DNA of 64,000 nt from Aphrophora alni (Eukaryota; Arthropoda; Insecta; Hemiptera; Aphrophoridae): assembly GCA_963513935.1 (NCBI GenBank), contig OY740774.1, positions 90,594,424-90,658,423 of the forward strand, given 5' to 3'. Numbering within the stretch: position 1 is the stretch's first letter; the number at the start of each line of letters is the position of its first letter. Positions 1 through 12,800 of this stretch are shown piece by piece. The notes beneath the pieces are model-generated. The model was not told the origin of the DNA and did not search any database. It was given only the letters and a program-made list of their open reading frames with translations. Position numbers and translations under genes: made by a program.

Positions 1-690
1 GTAGGCGACAGAGATAAGAATTTTGACAGGAATAAAAAATGTAACAAGAAGGCAATGTAAATGAAGGGGAATAAACTAAACAACTTACTCAAGGTTGAAA
101 CACTGAAAAAGACAATAAAGATGTTACAATTTGGACTTGTAATACAGATGGAGGAGATCAGAATATCTAAAAGATCACTACAGAGGATACAAAAGTGGTT
201 GATGGAGAAGAGCAGTATTGGGAAAATCGTCAGGATTAAAAATATTCTGTCAGTCTACCTGCCACAGGAGAAATGCAAAGATGGTTCCATAAAATTTCAA
301 AATTCTATTTAGGTAATAATTACTTGAATGGTCCATCATGTAACTTCGTTTAAAAAATGTTTAAAGGTTTAAAGGTGTTTCAGGACCATTATAACTTTTA
401 TAACAACGTTTTTCATTTTTTCATTGTCAGTACAGCAGGAAACTATAATTTACAAAAAATTCATTACGTGACCTTTGATACCGAACAATTTTTCAAGCTC
501 ACAAGATATTGACATGGATTTTTGACACATTATATAAAACAACAAAATGAATATGTATACCAGTTCAGTTAGTTGTTAATTATTTTGCAGGAAAATGCTA
601 ATATGAAAAGTCCCATTTAAATCATCAAGTTCTATAACAAAGCAACACAGCCTAATGTATGAGGGAAAAACAATCAATAAAGTAAAATTA
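1..690. other. AT-rich intergenic sequence, no gene recognised
   Basis: There is one short open frame (83 codons at 61-312, plus strand), Lys/Ile-rich and without any motif I recognise. It has no splice or promoter context, so I do not call it a gene. The rest is AT-rich sequence without clear repeats. Confidence 0.4.
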
Positions 691-1090
691 AAAAAAAAAA
701 CTTATTTATTATTTTTAGGATTTTTATTAGCATTTACATGAATAAAATATACTTATTTTCCAACATAATCCCCTCCTATTTGTATGCAGTTATTGAACTC
801 ACAAGCTTTTGAATTCCTACTAGAAAGAAATTTTGGGTCTGGTGCATAGCTAATTTTGCACAGCTTGTGACCTCTTCATTAAAACCAAAAAAGATTCCCA
901 CAACTTTTCTTTCAATGGAACAAAAAGATGAAAATCATTTTGGAACTAAATCAGCTATATATAGTGATGGTCCAGTGACTCATACCAAGATATTTAAGGT
1001 AATGGATTTTCTTGTTGGTTGTATGAGGTCCAGTTGGAGCAAAATTACACCTTTAAAAAAATTTTACCACACTTTATGGACTTGATTTTT
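690..1090 (-). pseudogene. mariner-type transposase C-terminal relic
   Basis: Read on the minus strand with frameshifts, this stretch gives GVILLQ, then a degenerate middle, then FNEEV, then FFLVGIQKLV, and finally, after a +1 shift, CIQIGGDYVGK followed by a stop. That order (a LLQ-type motif, an acidic EEV helix, FF..GI.KLV and a terminal GDYV.K) is the usual C-terminus of mariner-family transposases. Only about the last 100 codons remain. The catalytic triad is not intact and stops interrupt the frame, so it is a dead copy. The family assignment rests on this pattern alone; no terminal inverted repeat was found. Confidence 0.6.
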
Positions 1091-2779
1091 ACCTTTTGTA
1101 ATAATTCAAAATTATCATAATCATTCAAATAAAACAAATGCAAGAAAACTATCGCTCCCGACATCTATTGGCAGGAATACGAAGCTCAAACGTAGATGAC
1201 GTCACTCGGCCTACGAACGACTGAATAAAACAATTTTAACACACAAGTAAACAAATATCCTACATCTACCAGATCTAGGCCAAACTAAAAATTATTCACA
1301 TCTTAACAGGCAATGCTATACTAAAAAACTCCATATAATTATAATTCGACCATAAACGAAAGATATACGATATTGAAACCCATAATAAATCAGTTTCTGT
1401 TCACAAAGAAACCTCGACATAGCTTCGGCTTATCGGAAATTACAAATCAAAGAGACCACTAAGCGAAATTTGAGAAGTACCATCAGATTCCCAACTAAAT
1501 TTCCTAGAGAAATGCTCACCTCGAATATCCTAGAAAATTCGGAACAATTGGTTTTGATCGTTTGAAAGTGGGCAATGTCGACCATAAATACAATATAATC
1601 CATTATCAGACGTGACGTCACTCCAAAAACCACACCCGCCCGCTCATCACTGATTGGTTAGCGATCAAAATATTGTAAAAGCTAGTTCAAATCTTATATC
1701 TCACTGACCAACATATAAATGCAATTTAAATAAATATTTTAAATAAAAAATATATAAAAGAAGTTTAAAACTGATAGGAATTAAAGTATTCCAAATTATC
1801 ATTAGGCAGAAATAATGTTTAAGTCCAAATTCAGCATTTCTCATTTATCATTATAAACATCACCTCTCATGAACTAAATCAGTGAAATGCAGTGAAAGTG
1901 CAGTGAAAAGTGAAATTGTCAAGGGAGTGTCGTCCAGATCCTAACCCAAGAATACACTGATTTTAAGATACCCATTGTTAGAAGAATTGTGGAAGCATCT
2001 AGACGTATAAAACAATCCGGAAAATATTCAGTAGAAAAACGAGTTATTTTGGAACCAGACAAAGTGAAACCTATAAAAATAACCAAAATTTACCTGTTAC
2101 AAGGGAAGATTGAAGATCTCTGACCAATATTACCCGTAACCTGATTCATTAATCCTACTAATTGGTGAGATCAATCCAATACTATCCTTTACCATAAGCC
2201 TAGCTTAAGCAATTTAACCAGTTCCTACTAAGAACTTGAAGTTTATATACATAAATATATACCCAGATATAATCTTGTTGACCAATAAACTGAATAAGAC
2301 ATAATGCAAAGATAAATATAAACTTAGTATTCAATAAGACAATATTTAGTGAATCATAACATTCATCGGAATGATGAACTTCACATGTCCTCATTCCATT
2401 TTTATCATTAAAATAACCTAAGACATTTAGTTGAATTTCTTAATCAACAAAATTGATTTTCAATATTTATAAACTGTTAATATTATAATTAAGAATCATC
2501 TCATATGTTCTCTGTTTGAAGTTATCTCATATGATTATTTTAGTGACTGTGGAAAGTGCCGGCACGTTTAACCCCTCCCCGAGATAAGACAATAAATTTA
2601 ACCTATGTATATACTATCAAAGACTATTAACTAATCATTGAATGTTATCTATTGTATTCATGTTATACTTAGTAAATAAAATTTTAAAAATCCTGCTATT
2701 TGATTTCACAATGATTAAAAGTATTTAATTCAATATTTCTGATAAAATATAATATTAATATAATCTCAGCTTGTTTACG
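1091..2779. other. unassigned intergenic segment with two full CRE palindromes
   Basis: No coding exon is recognisable. The part from about 1130 to 1680 is less AT-rich than its surroundings and contains the palindrome TGACGTCA twice (1197-1204 and 1613-1620), both continuing as CTC. The remainder to 2779 is AT-rich and has no clear repeat structure. Confidence 0.35.
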
Positions 2780-3160
2780 AGTAGAGCTTAAAAAAAAAAT
2801 TGTAATTTTCGACACTTCAGATTTGTGAGAGTGTACTTTAATCATCACAATAGCTCACAGTAGTTTTCAAAGTGATGGACCCAGGTCTCTTTAAAGGTTA
2901 TTATCTGTTTGAAAAATGTGTCTCCTTCATCTTCAAATGATTCCTTTTGTGAATGTCTATAAGTTGAGATAGAACCCAGCTTAGCACAGAGACTTCGAAA
3001 GTTTAAAGAATCGTGGATGATTGAAAATGCAGAACCATGACTTATATTCAACTAACGTGCTTCGTTATCAACGTTAATTTGTCGATTATTGAGAAACATT
3101 TGTTTAACCAGTTCGATATTGTTATTACTCTTTGAAGTGGAAAGCCTGCATTTTTCTGCT
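2780..3160 (-). pseudogene. mariner-type transposase N-terminal/central relic
   Basis: A 68-codon open frame (3051-2845) starts MNISHGSAFSIIHDSL, the helix-turn-helix pattern of a mariner transposase, followed by an FRSLCAKL segment. After a shortened middle comes FKETWVHHF, which aligns with the first catalytic block (normally DETW.HH). The catalytic aspartate is Lys here. The flanking minus-strand sequence upstream (about 3150-3055) continues the HTH region with stops. The copy is internally deleted, mutated at the active site and non-functional. It probably belongs to a different subfamily from the relic at 690-1090, but that cannot be settled by eye. Confidence 0.65.
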
Positions 3161-3446
3161 GTTTAAGAGAAATCAATTTTTTAAAATAAGCAATCCATTC
3201 TTAGATCTTGTGTTCACTCAAACAATTCTCTACATACAGATACTGCAATGATGAATAATTTCTTCTGGTTTCACTTCTTCAGAATTTAGAAAACGGATTA
3301 CTGTGTACGAATCATTTTTTGTTCAATCGAACAAAGGACCATTTAGTCTCAATTTAAATTTATTTTTAAACAAAACCACAAACAGATAATAATGAAATAA
3401 TACTTTTAATGACAAATGATATGTGGTTACGATTTATAATAGAACA

Positions 3447-3452
3447 TTTATT
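3447..3452 (-). promoter_or_regulatory. probable poly(A) signal of Pex13
   Basis: The minus strand reads AATAAA about 75 nt downstream of the Pex13 stop codon. Spacing and sequence fit a polyadenylation signal and support the TAA at 3525 as the natural end of the gene. Confidence 0.45.
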
Positions 3453-3524
3453 GTTGCGTGATATGGATTCAGAAGGAAAAAAAATTCCCTTCCTTTCTTT
3501 TATAGTTTCCCTCCTATAAGGACC

Positions 3525-3892
3525 TTAATCTTGACTAATTTCATTATAACTAAAATACTTACAAGTAACTTTTTCCTCGGGTTTGGAATCTGTCCTTGCA
3601 CTCCCCATAGGAACTGCAGTATTTACTGGTTGGTTAACATCAGTGGTGTTTACTGGAGGTACACGATGATTCGTTATACGAGCTACATGATTTGATGGTA
3701 TAAAACCAACACGTCCTTCGAGGTCTGCAGCCAATAGCCAACCACTGGATGCCTCTACATTATAATAGTGTGGGGGTGCTAACTGGAGCATCTGTCCTCG
3801 TTGAAAACTAATCTCAGAGTTAGACGCTGCTTGGAAAGGATGTATGGCCACTATAGAATATCCAGGTTCTTCTTGAGGATTCCAAGTGCTCA
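3525..3892 (-). CDS. Pex13: Pex13 coding exon 5 (SH3 domain, stop)
   Basis: The acceptor is TTTCAG|TGAGC. An SH3 fold is readable: ALYDY-like SIVAIHPFQ, acidic SEISFQRGQ, SGWLLAAD, GFIPSNHV. About 45 residues of polar tail follow, to TAA at 3525. At 3562-3561 the minus strand reads TT|GTAAGT, a consensus donor, so a longer isoform splicing to sequence left of 3500 is possible; I saw no convincing further exon. Confidence 0.93.
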
Positions 3893-6800
3893 CTGAAAGA
3901 AAAATGATAAAATATAATAGGCGTTCATTACGTCTAACTATAAAATATGGAAACAGTCTTATAACTATAGTTATCTTATAGGTAGAAAGATGGCACAAAC
4001 TGTGGTTAAAAAGACTTTACATAAGCTATCTACAGAGTGTCAAAACTCTGGTAACAAATAAAGGATGTTTCAAAATTTACAAAACATGATTTTTATAAAA
4101 CTTTAAAAAATATTTTCTTGGTTACAAGACTCCATCTAAGGTGCAGATATTTCCATGACTCTCACAGATGTGCTTTGCCAATCACAGATAGCAATGACCT
4201 TGTTAATAAAACTTCTACAGTGGACACCTCTCCCCCATTTACTGTATTACTCTAATCTTCCGCAGCCACGTGTCCATCATACCATCTTCACTTTTACAAT
4301 GTAAAAAAGAGGAGAGAGTCCTCCCTCCTCATTCAACACTTTAGAAATTATGGAACTAGAGAAGTGGAATTTGAAGATATTTCTCTGTGACAAGATGTCT
4401 AATCTCCCACAGTAACCTGACCCTCATCTCATCATCACATTTACATTGCAGAAGAGAGGTGGAATTTAAAAAGATATTTTTCTGTGACAAGACGTTTAAT
4501 CTCCCACAGTAACCTGACCCTCATCTTATCATCACATTTACATTGCAGAAGAGAGGTGGAATTTAAAAAGATATTTCTCTGTGACAAGATGTTTAATCCT
4601 CTGCAGCAACCTGGCCCTAATCCTATCGTCCCAATTACATTGCAGAAGAGAGGTGGAATTTAAAAAAAAGATATTTTTCCGTGACAAGATGTCTAATCCT
4701 CTGCAGCAACCTGGCCCTCATCCCATTGACATTGCAGAAGAGAGGTGGAATTTAAAAAGATATTTCTCTGTGACAAGATGTTTAATCCTCTGCAGCAACC
4801 TGGCCCTAATCCTATCGTCCCAATTACATTGCAGAAGAGAGGTGGAATTTAAAAAAAGATATTTCTCTGTGACAAGATGTCTAATCCTCTGCAGCAACCT
4901 AGCCCTCATCCCATTGACATTGTAAAAGAGAGGTGGAATTTAAAAAGATATTTCTCTGTGACAAGATGTCTAATCCTCTGCAGCAACCTGGCCCTCATCC
5001 CATTGACATTGTAAAAGAGAGGTGGAATTTAAAAAGATATTTCTCTGTGACAAGATGTCTAATCCTCTGCAGCAACCTGGCCCTCATCCCATTGACATTG
5101 TAAAAGAGAGGTGGAATTTAAAAAGATATTTCTCTGTGACAAGATGTCTAATCTCTGAAGCAACCTAGCCCTCATCCCATTGACATTGTAAAAGAGAGGT
5201 GGAATTTAAAAAGATATTTCTCTGTGACAAGATGTCTAATCCTCTGCAGCAACCTGGCCCTCATCCCATTGACATTGTAAAAGAGAGGTGGAATTTAAAA
5301 AGATATTTCTCTGTGACAAGATGTCTAATCCTCTGCAGCAACCTAGCCCTCATCCCATTGACATTGTAAAAGAGAGGTGGAATTTAAAAAGATATTTCTC
5401 TGTGACAAGATGTCTAATCTCTGAAGCAACCTAGCCCTCATCCCATTGACATTGTAAAAGAGAGGTGGAATTTAAAAAGATATTTCTCTGTGACAAGATG
5501 TCTAATCTCTGAAGCAACCTAGCCCTCATCCCATTGACATTGTAAAAGAGAGGTGGAATTTAAAAAGATATTTCTCTGTGACAAGATGTCTAATCTCTGA
5601 AGCAACCTAGCCCTCATCCCATTGACATTGTAAAAGAGAGGTGGAATTTAAAAAGATATTTCTCTGTGACAAGATGTCTAATCTCTGAAGCAACCTAGCC
5701 CTCATCCCATTGACATTGTAAAAGAGAGGTGGAATTTAAAAAGATATTTCTCTGTGACAAGATGTCTAATCCTCTGCAGCAACCTGGCCCTCATCCCATT
5801 GACATTGTAAAAGAGAGGTGGAATTTAAAAAGATATTTCTCTGTGACAAGATGTCTAATCCTCTGCAGCAACCTGGCCCTCATCCCATTGACATTGTAAA
5901 AGAGAGGTGGAATTTAAAAAGATATTTCTCTGTGACAAGATGTTTAATCCTCTGCAGCAACCTGGCCCTAATCCTATCGTCCCAATTACATTGCAGAAGA
6001 GAGGTGGAATTTAAAAAAAAGATATTTTTCCGTGACAAGATGTCTAATCCTCTGCAGCAACCTGGCCCTCATCCCATTGACATTGCAGAAGAGAGGTGGA
6101 ATTTAAAAAGATATTTCTCTGTGACAAGATGTTTAATCCTCTGCAGCAACCTGGCCCTAATCCTATCGTCCCAATTACATTGCAGAAGAGAGGTGGAATT
6201 TAAAAAAAGATATTTCTCTGTGACAAGATGTCTAATCCTCTGCAGCAACCTAGCCCTCATCCCATTGACATTGTAAAAGAGAGGTGGAATTTAAAAAGAT
6301 ATTTCTCTGTGACAAGATGTCTAATCCTCTGCAGCAACCTGGCCCTCATCCCATTGACATTGTAAAAGAGAGGTGGAATTTAAAAAGATATTTCTCTGTG
6401 ACAAGATGTCTAATCCTCTGCAGCAACCTGGCCCTCATCCCATTGACATTGTAAAAGAGAGGTGGAATTTAAAAAGATATTTCTCTGTGACAAGATGTCT
6501 AATCTCTGAAGCAACCTAGCCCTCATCCCATTGACATTGTAAAAGAGAGGTGGAATTTAAAAAGATATTTCTCTGTGACAAGATGTCTAATCTCTGAAGC
6601 AACCTAGCCCTCATCCCATTGACATTGTAAAAGAGAGGTGGAATTTAAAAAGATATTTCTCTGTGACAAGATGTCTAATCTCTGAAGCAACCTAGCCCTC
6701 ATCCCATTGACATTGTAAAAGAGAGGTGGAATTTAAAAAGATATTTCTCTGTGACAAGATGTCTAATCTCTGAAGCAACCTAGCCCTCATCCCATTGACA

Positions 6801-9800
6801 TTGTAAAAGAGAGGTGGAATTTAAAAAGATATTTCTCTGTGACAAGATGTCTAATCTCTGAAGCAACCTAGCCCTCATCCCATTGACATTGTAAAAGAGA
6901 GGTGGAATTTAAAAAGATATTTCTCTGTGACAAGATGTCTAATCCTCTGCAGCAACCTAGCCCTCATCCCATTGACATTGTAAAAGAGAGGTGGAATTTA
7001 AAAAGATATTTCTCTGTGACAAGATGTCTAATCCTCTGCAGCAACCTGGCCCTCATCCCATTGACATTGTAAAAGAGAGGTGGAATTTAAAAAGATATTT
7101 CTCTGTGACAAGATGTCTAATCCTCTGCAGCAACCTGGCCCTCATCCCATTGACATTGTAAAAGAGAGGTGGAATTTAAAAAGATATTTCTCTGTGACAA
7201 GATGTCTAATCTCTGAAGCAACCTAGCCCTCATCCCATTGACATTGTAAAAGAGAGGTGGAATTTAAAAAGATATTTCTCTGTGACAAGATGTCTAATCC
7301 TCTGCAGCAACCTGGCCCTCATCCCATTGACATTGTAAAAGAGAGGTGGAATTTAAAAAGATATTTCTCTGTGACAAGATGTCTAATCCTCTGCAGCAAC
7401 CTGGCCCTCATCCCATTGACATTGTAAAAGAGAGGTGGAATTTAAAAAGATATTTCTCTGTGACAAGATGTCTAATCTCTGAAGCAACCTAGCCCTCATC
7501 CCATTGACATTGTAAAAGAGAGGTGGAATTTAAAAAGATATTTCTCTGTGACAAGATGTCTAATCTCTGAAGCAACCTAGCCCTCATCCCATTGACATTG
7601 TAAAAGAGAGGTGGAATTTAAAAAGATATTTCTCTGTGACAAGATGTCTAATCTCTGAAGCAACCTAGCCCTCATCCCATTGACATTGTAAAAGAGAGGT
7701 GGAATTTAAAAAGATATTTCTCTGTGACAAGATGTCTAATCTCTGAAGCAACCTAGCCCTCATCCCATTGACATTGTAAAAGAGAGGTGGAATTTAAAAA
7801 GATATTTCTCTGTGACAAGATGTCTAATCCTCTGCAGCAACCTAGCCCTCATCCCATTGACATTGTAAAAGAGAGGTGGAATTTAAAAAGATATTTCTCT
7901 GTGACAAGATGTCTAATCCTCTGCAGCAACCTGGCCCTCATCCCATTGACATTGTAAAAGAGAGGTGGAATTAAAAAAGATATTTCTCTGTGACAAGATG
8001 TCTAATCCTCTGCAGCAACCTGGCCCTCATCCCATTGACATTGTAAAAGAGAGGTGGAATTTAAAAAGATATTTCTCTGTGACAAGATGTCTAATCTCTG
8101 AAGCAACCTAGCCCTCATCCCATTGACATTGTAAAAGAGAGGTGGAATTTAAAAAGATATTTCTCTGTGACAAGATGTCTAATCCTCTGCAGCAACCTGG
8201 CCCTCATCCCATTGACATTGTAAAAGAGAGGTGGAATTTAAAAAGATATTTCTCTGTGACAAGATGTCTAATCCTCTGCAGCAACCTAGCCCTCATCCCA
8301 TTGACATTGTAAAAGAGAGGTGGAATTTAAAAAGATATTTCTCTGTGACAAGATGTCTAATCTCTGAAGCAACCTAGCCCTCATCCCATTGACATTGTAA
8401 AAGAGAGGTGGAATTTAAAAAGATATTTCTCTGTGACAAGATGTCTAATCTCTGAAGCAACCTAGCCCTCATCCCATTGACATTGTAAAAGAGAGGTGGA
8501 ATTTAAAAAGATATTTCTCTGTGACAAGATGTCTAATCTCTGAAGCAACCTAGCCCTCATCCCATTGACATTGTAAAAGAGAGGTGGAATTTAAAAAGAT
8601 ATTTCTCTGTGACAAGATGTCTAATCTCTGAAGCAACCTAGCCCTCATCCCATTGACATTGTAAAAGAGAGGTGGAATTTAAAAAGATATTTCTCTGTGA
8701 CAAGATGTCTAATCCTCTGCAGCAACCTGGCCCTCATCCCATTGACATTGTAAAAGAGAGGTGGAATTTAAAAAGATATTTCTCTGTGACAAGATGTCTA
8801 ATCCTCTGCAGCAACCTGGCCCTCATCCCATTGACATTGTAAAAGAGAGGTGGAATTTAAAAAGATATTTCTCTGTGACAAGATGTCTAATCCTCTGCAG
8901 CAACCTAGCCCTCATCCCATTGACATTGTAAAAGAGAGGTGGAATTTAAAAAGATATTTCTCTGTGACAAGATGTCTAATCCTCTGCAGCAACCTGGCCC
9001 TCATCCCATTGACATTGTAAAAGAGAGGTGGAATTTAAAAAGATATTTCTCTGTGACAAGATGTCTAATCCTCTGCAGCAACCTGGCCCTCATCCCATTG
9101 ACATTGTAAAAGAGAGGTGGAATTTAAAAAGATATTTCTCTGTGACAAGATGTCTAATCTCTGAAGCAACCTAGCCCTCATCCCATTGACATTGTAAAAG
9201 AGAGGTGGAATTTAAAAAGATATTTCTCTGTGACAAGATGTCTAATCCTCTGCAGCAACCTGGCCCTCATCACATTGACATTGTAAAAGAGAGGTGGAAT
9301 TTAAAAAGATATTTCTCTGTGACAAGATGTCTAATCCTCTGCAGCAACCTAGCCCTCATCCCATTGACATTGTAAAAGAGAGGTGGAATTTAAAAAGATA
9401 TTTCTCTGTGACAAGATGTCTAATCCTCTGCAGCAACCTGGCCCTCATCCCATTGACATTGTAAAAGAGAGGTGGAATTTAAAAAGATATTTCTCTGTGA
9501 CAAGATGTCTAATCTCTGAAGCAACCTAGCCCTCATCCCATTGACATTGTAAAAGAGAGGTGGAATTTAAAAAGATATTTCTCTGTGACAAGATGTCTAA
9601 TCCTCTGCAGCAACCTGGCCCTCATCCCATTGACATTGTAAAAGAGAGGTGGAATTTAAAAAGATATTTCTCTGTGACAAGATGTCTAATCCTCTGCAGC
9701 AACCTAGCCCTCATCCCATTGACATTGTAAAAGAGAGGTGGAATTTAAAAAGATATTTCTCTGTGACAAGATGTCTAATCCTCTGCAGCAACCTGGCCCT

Positions 9801-12800
9801 CATCCCATTGACATTGTAAAAGAGAGGTGGAATTTAAAAAGATATTTCTCTGTGACAAGATGTCTAATCCTCTGCAGCAACCTGGCCCTCATCCCATTGA
9901 CATTGTAAAAGAGAGGTGGAATTTAAAAAGATATTTCTCTGTGACAAGATGTCTAATCTCTGAAGCAACCTAGCCCTCATCCCATTGACATTGTAAAAGA
10001 GAGGTGGAATTTAAAAAGATATTTCTCTGTGACAAGATGTCTAATCCTCTGCAGCAACCTGGCCCTCATCACATTGACATTGTAAAAGAGAGGTGGAATT
10101 TAAAAAGATATTTCTCTGTGACAAGATGTCTAATCCTCTGCAGCAACCTAGCCCTCATCCCATTGACATTGTAAAAGAGAGGTGGAATTTAAAAAGATAT
10201 TTCTCTGTGACAAGATGTCTAATCCTCTGCAGCAACCTGGCCCTCATCCCATTGACATTGTAAAAGAGAGGTGGAATTTAAAAAGATATTTCTCTGTGAC
10301 AAGATGTCTAATCTCTGAAGCAACCTAGCCCTCATCCCATTGACATTGTAAAAGAGAGGTGGAATTTAAAAAGATATTTCTCTGTGACAAGATGTCTAAT
10401 CCTCTGCAGCAACCTGGCCCTCATCCCATTGACATTGTAAAAGAGAGGTGGAATTTAAAAAGATATTTCTCTGTGACAAGATGTCTAATCTCTGAAGCAA
10501 CCTAGCCCTCATCCCATTGACATTGTAAAAGAGAGGTGGAATTTAAAAAGATATTTCTCTGTGACAAGATGTCTAATCCTCTGCAGCAACCTGGCCCTCA
10601 TCCCATTGACATTGTAAAAGAGAGGTGGAATTTAAAAAGATATTTCTCTGTGACAAGATGTCTAATCCTCTGCAGCAACCTAGCCCTCATCCCATTGACA
10701 TTGTAAAAGAGAGGTGGAATTTAAAAAGATATTTCTCTGTGACAAGATGTCTAATCCTCTGCAGCAACCTGGCCCTCATCCCATTGACATTGTAAAAGAG
10801 AGGTGGAATTTAAAAAGATATTTCTCTGTGACAAGATGTTTAATCCTCTGCAGCAACCTGGCCCTCATCCCATTGACATTGTAAAAGAGAGGTGGAATTT
10901 AAAAAGATATTTCTCTGTGACAAGATGTCTAATCTCTGAAGCAACCTAGCCCTCATCCCATTGACATTGTAAAAGAGAGGTGGAATTTAAAAAGATATTT
11001 CTCTGTGACAAGATGTCTAATCCTCTGCAGCAACCTGGCCCTCATCCCATTGACATTGTAAAAGAGAGGTGGAATTTAAAAAGATATTTCTCTGTGACAA
11101 GATGTCTAATCCTCTGCAGCAACCTAGCCCTCATCCCATTGACATTGTAAAAGAGAGGTGGAATTTAAAAAGATATTTCTCTGTGACAAGATGTCTAATC
11201 CTCTGCAGCAACCTGGCTCTCATCTCATTGACATTGTAAAAGAGAGGTGGAATTTAAAAAGATATTTCTCTGTGACAAGATGTCTAATCCTCTGCAGCAA
11301 CCTGGCCCTCATCCCATTGACATTGTAAAAGAGAGGTGGAATTTAAAAGATATTTCTCTGTGACAAGATCCTGTGCTAATCCTCTGTAAGCAACCTCGCC
11401 GTCACACCTATCACCACTTATAGATTGTAGAAAAGAGGAGAGAATCCTCCTCTTCACTACACATTTTACAAAGTATGAAACTAGAGAGGTAGAATTAAAA
11501 AAAAATTTCTCTGTGATAAAATGTCTTTTCTTATGCAGCATCCTGACCCTCACACCATCATCACATTTGTGGAAAAAAGGAGAGAGTCCTCATCCTCATT
11601 GCACACTTTGCAAATTAGGGAACTAGAGAGGTTGAATTTCAAAATAGTTCCAATATACAAAATATCCAATTTGACCTTTTGACCCAAAAGTTTGAACAGA
11701 TCTACTGATGTCATTGTTGTGCCGACCTACCTATATTAAATCTATCTGCACAGACATTTGTAGTACTAATTCTTAAAATGCTGCCGTCAGCTGCTGCAAT
11801 CTAGCGTACAGTTCCTAAAAACAGCCTCAGGTGATTTGGGAGTAGACTTGCCCCAGGCCTGTAACTGTACTTTTGAGATAACGGAACCAGTCTTCAGTTA
11901 GGTTTTGCACCGAACTAATTTTTTTTTTTTTTTTGTGAGAGAAGTCTCCTAAAAATTTTAACTTTAATATTCATATGTTGAGTCTTCGTTCTTGAATAAA
12001 ATAAAAGGGCGTGGAAATACTCAATTAAGTTGCTAACAAAATGTGAACCGCTTTTTCTTCAAAATTCAATGAAACACTTCGGCATACTTCATGTTCGTTT
12101 TTTCAAGTCTGCATCACTTCAGAACCAGGTAAAGGAAGATTACAGTTTAAATTTTATTGAGTTAACTATGTTAAAATATGTATTCTATTTATAAATCTAA
12201 TATTTTGAAATCTGTTTTCGATTATAAGTAAACTTCAGGATGTTTGTAAATTAAAAAAAAGTATAAATTTAAATAATCTTTTGAAAGAAAAACCAATAGC
12301 ATTTCTTTTTATTTTTTAGCTATTATAAAGTCAAATCACCTATTAAAGTCATTAAATTTAATTACAACTATATTTATTTGTCTATAAATTGTACGAGCTT
12401 AAATTCAAACAGTCTTTAAAAGTCATAACAGTTTAACAGTCTTTATTCTAGTTTCTATAAAGTAAAGTCATTCAGTAATTTGTTTAGCATATATAACATT
12501 TTGTTTTCAAGGAAATTGCATTTTTAAAGTTTAGTTACAGAGAAATATATTGCTCATAAACCTACAACAGAAGTGTTTAAACTTGTAAAAAGTGTCTGTT
12601 CTTTAACTAATTGTAACATGTATATTCCTACAGCTTTTGCTGATTCATGCAGGAAATATATAAAATTAAGTCCATGTTGTAACTTCAAGTCCACGCAAAA
12701 AACCGAAGGACATTTCACCTAATAAAAAAATGCAAAAGTGAAAAACAAAAGCAAGAACTTAATCTGTATTTCAGTTAATTGAGAACTTGAAGTGAATTTG

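Noticed and set aside
867..1085. 72-codon plus-strand frame
   Set aside because: Antisense of the mariner relic, which reads correctly on the minus strand.
4581..6276. Open frames of 114 and 152 codons and their antisense partners in the satellite
   Set aside because: They arise only because units of 88/89 bp carry few stops in some frames. The two frames are copies of each other through the 1351-bp duplication and have no start or splice context.
11284..11553. 89-codon minus-strand frame at the satellite edge
   Set aside because: It crosses degenerate satellite units and has no protein-like pattern.
4260..11640. CRISPR-like look of a regular array
   Set aside because: The units are contiguous and nearly identical, with no unique spacers, and the host sequence is eukaryotic.
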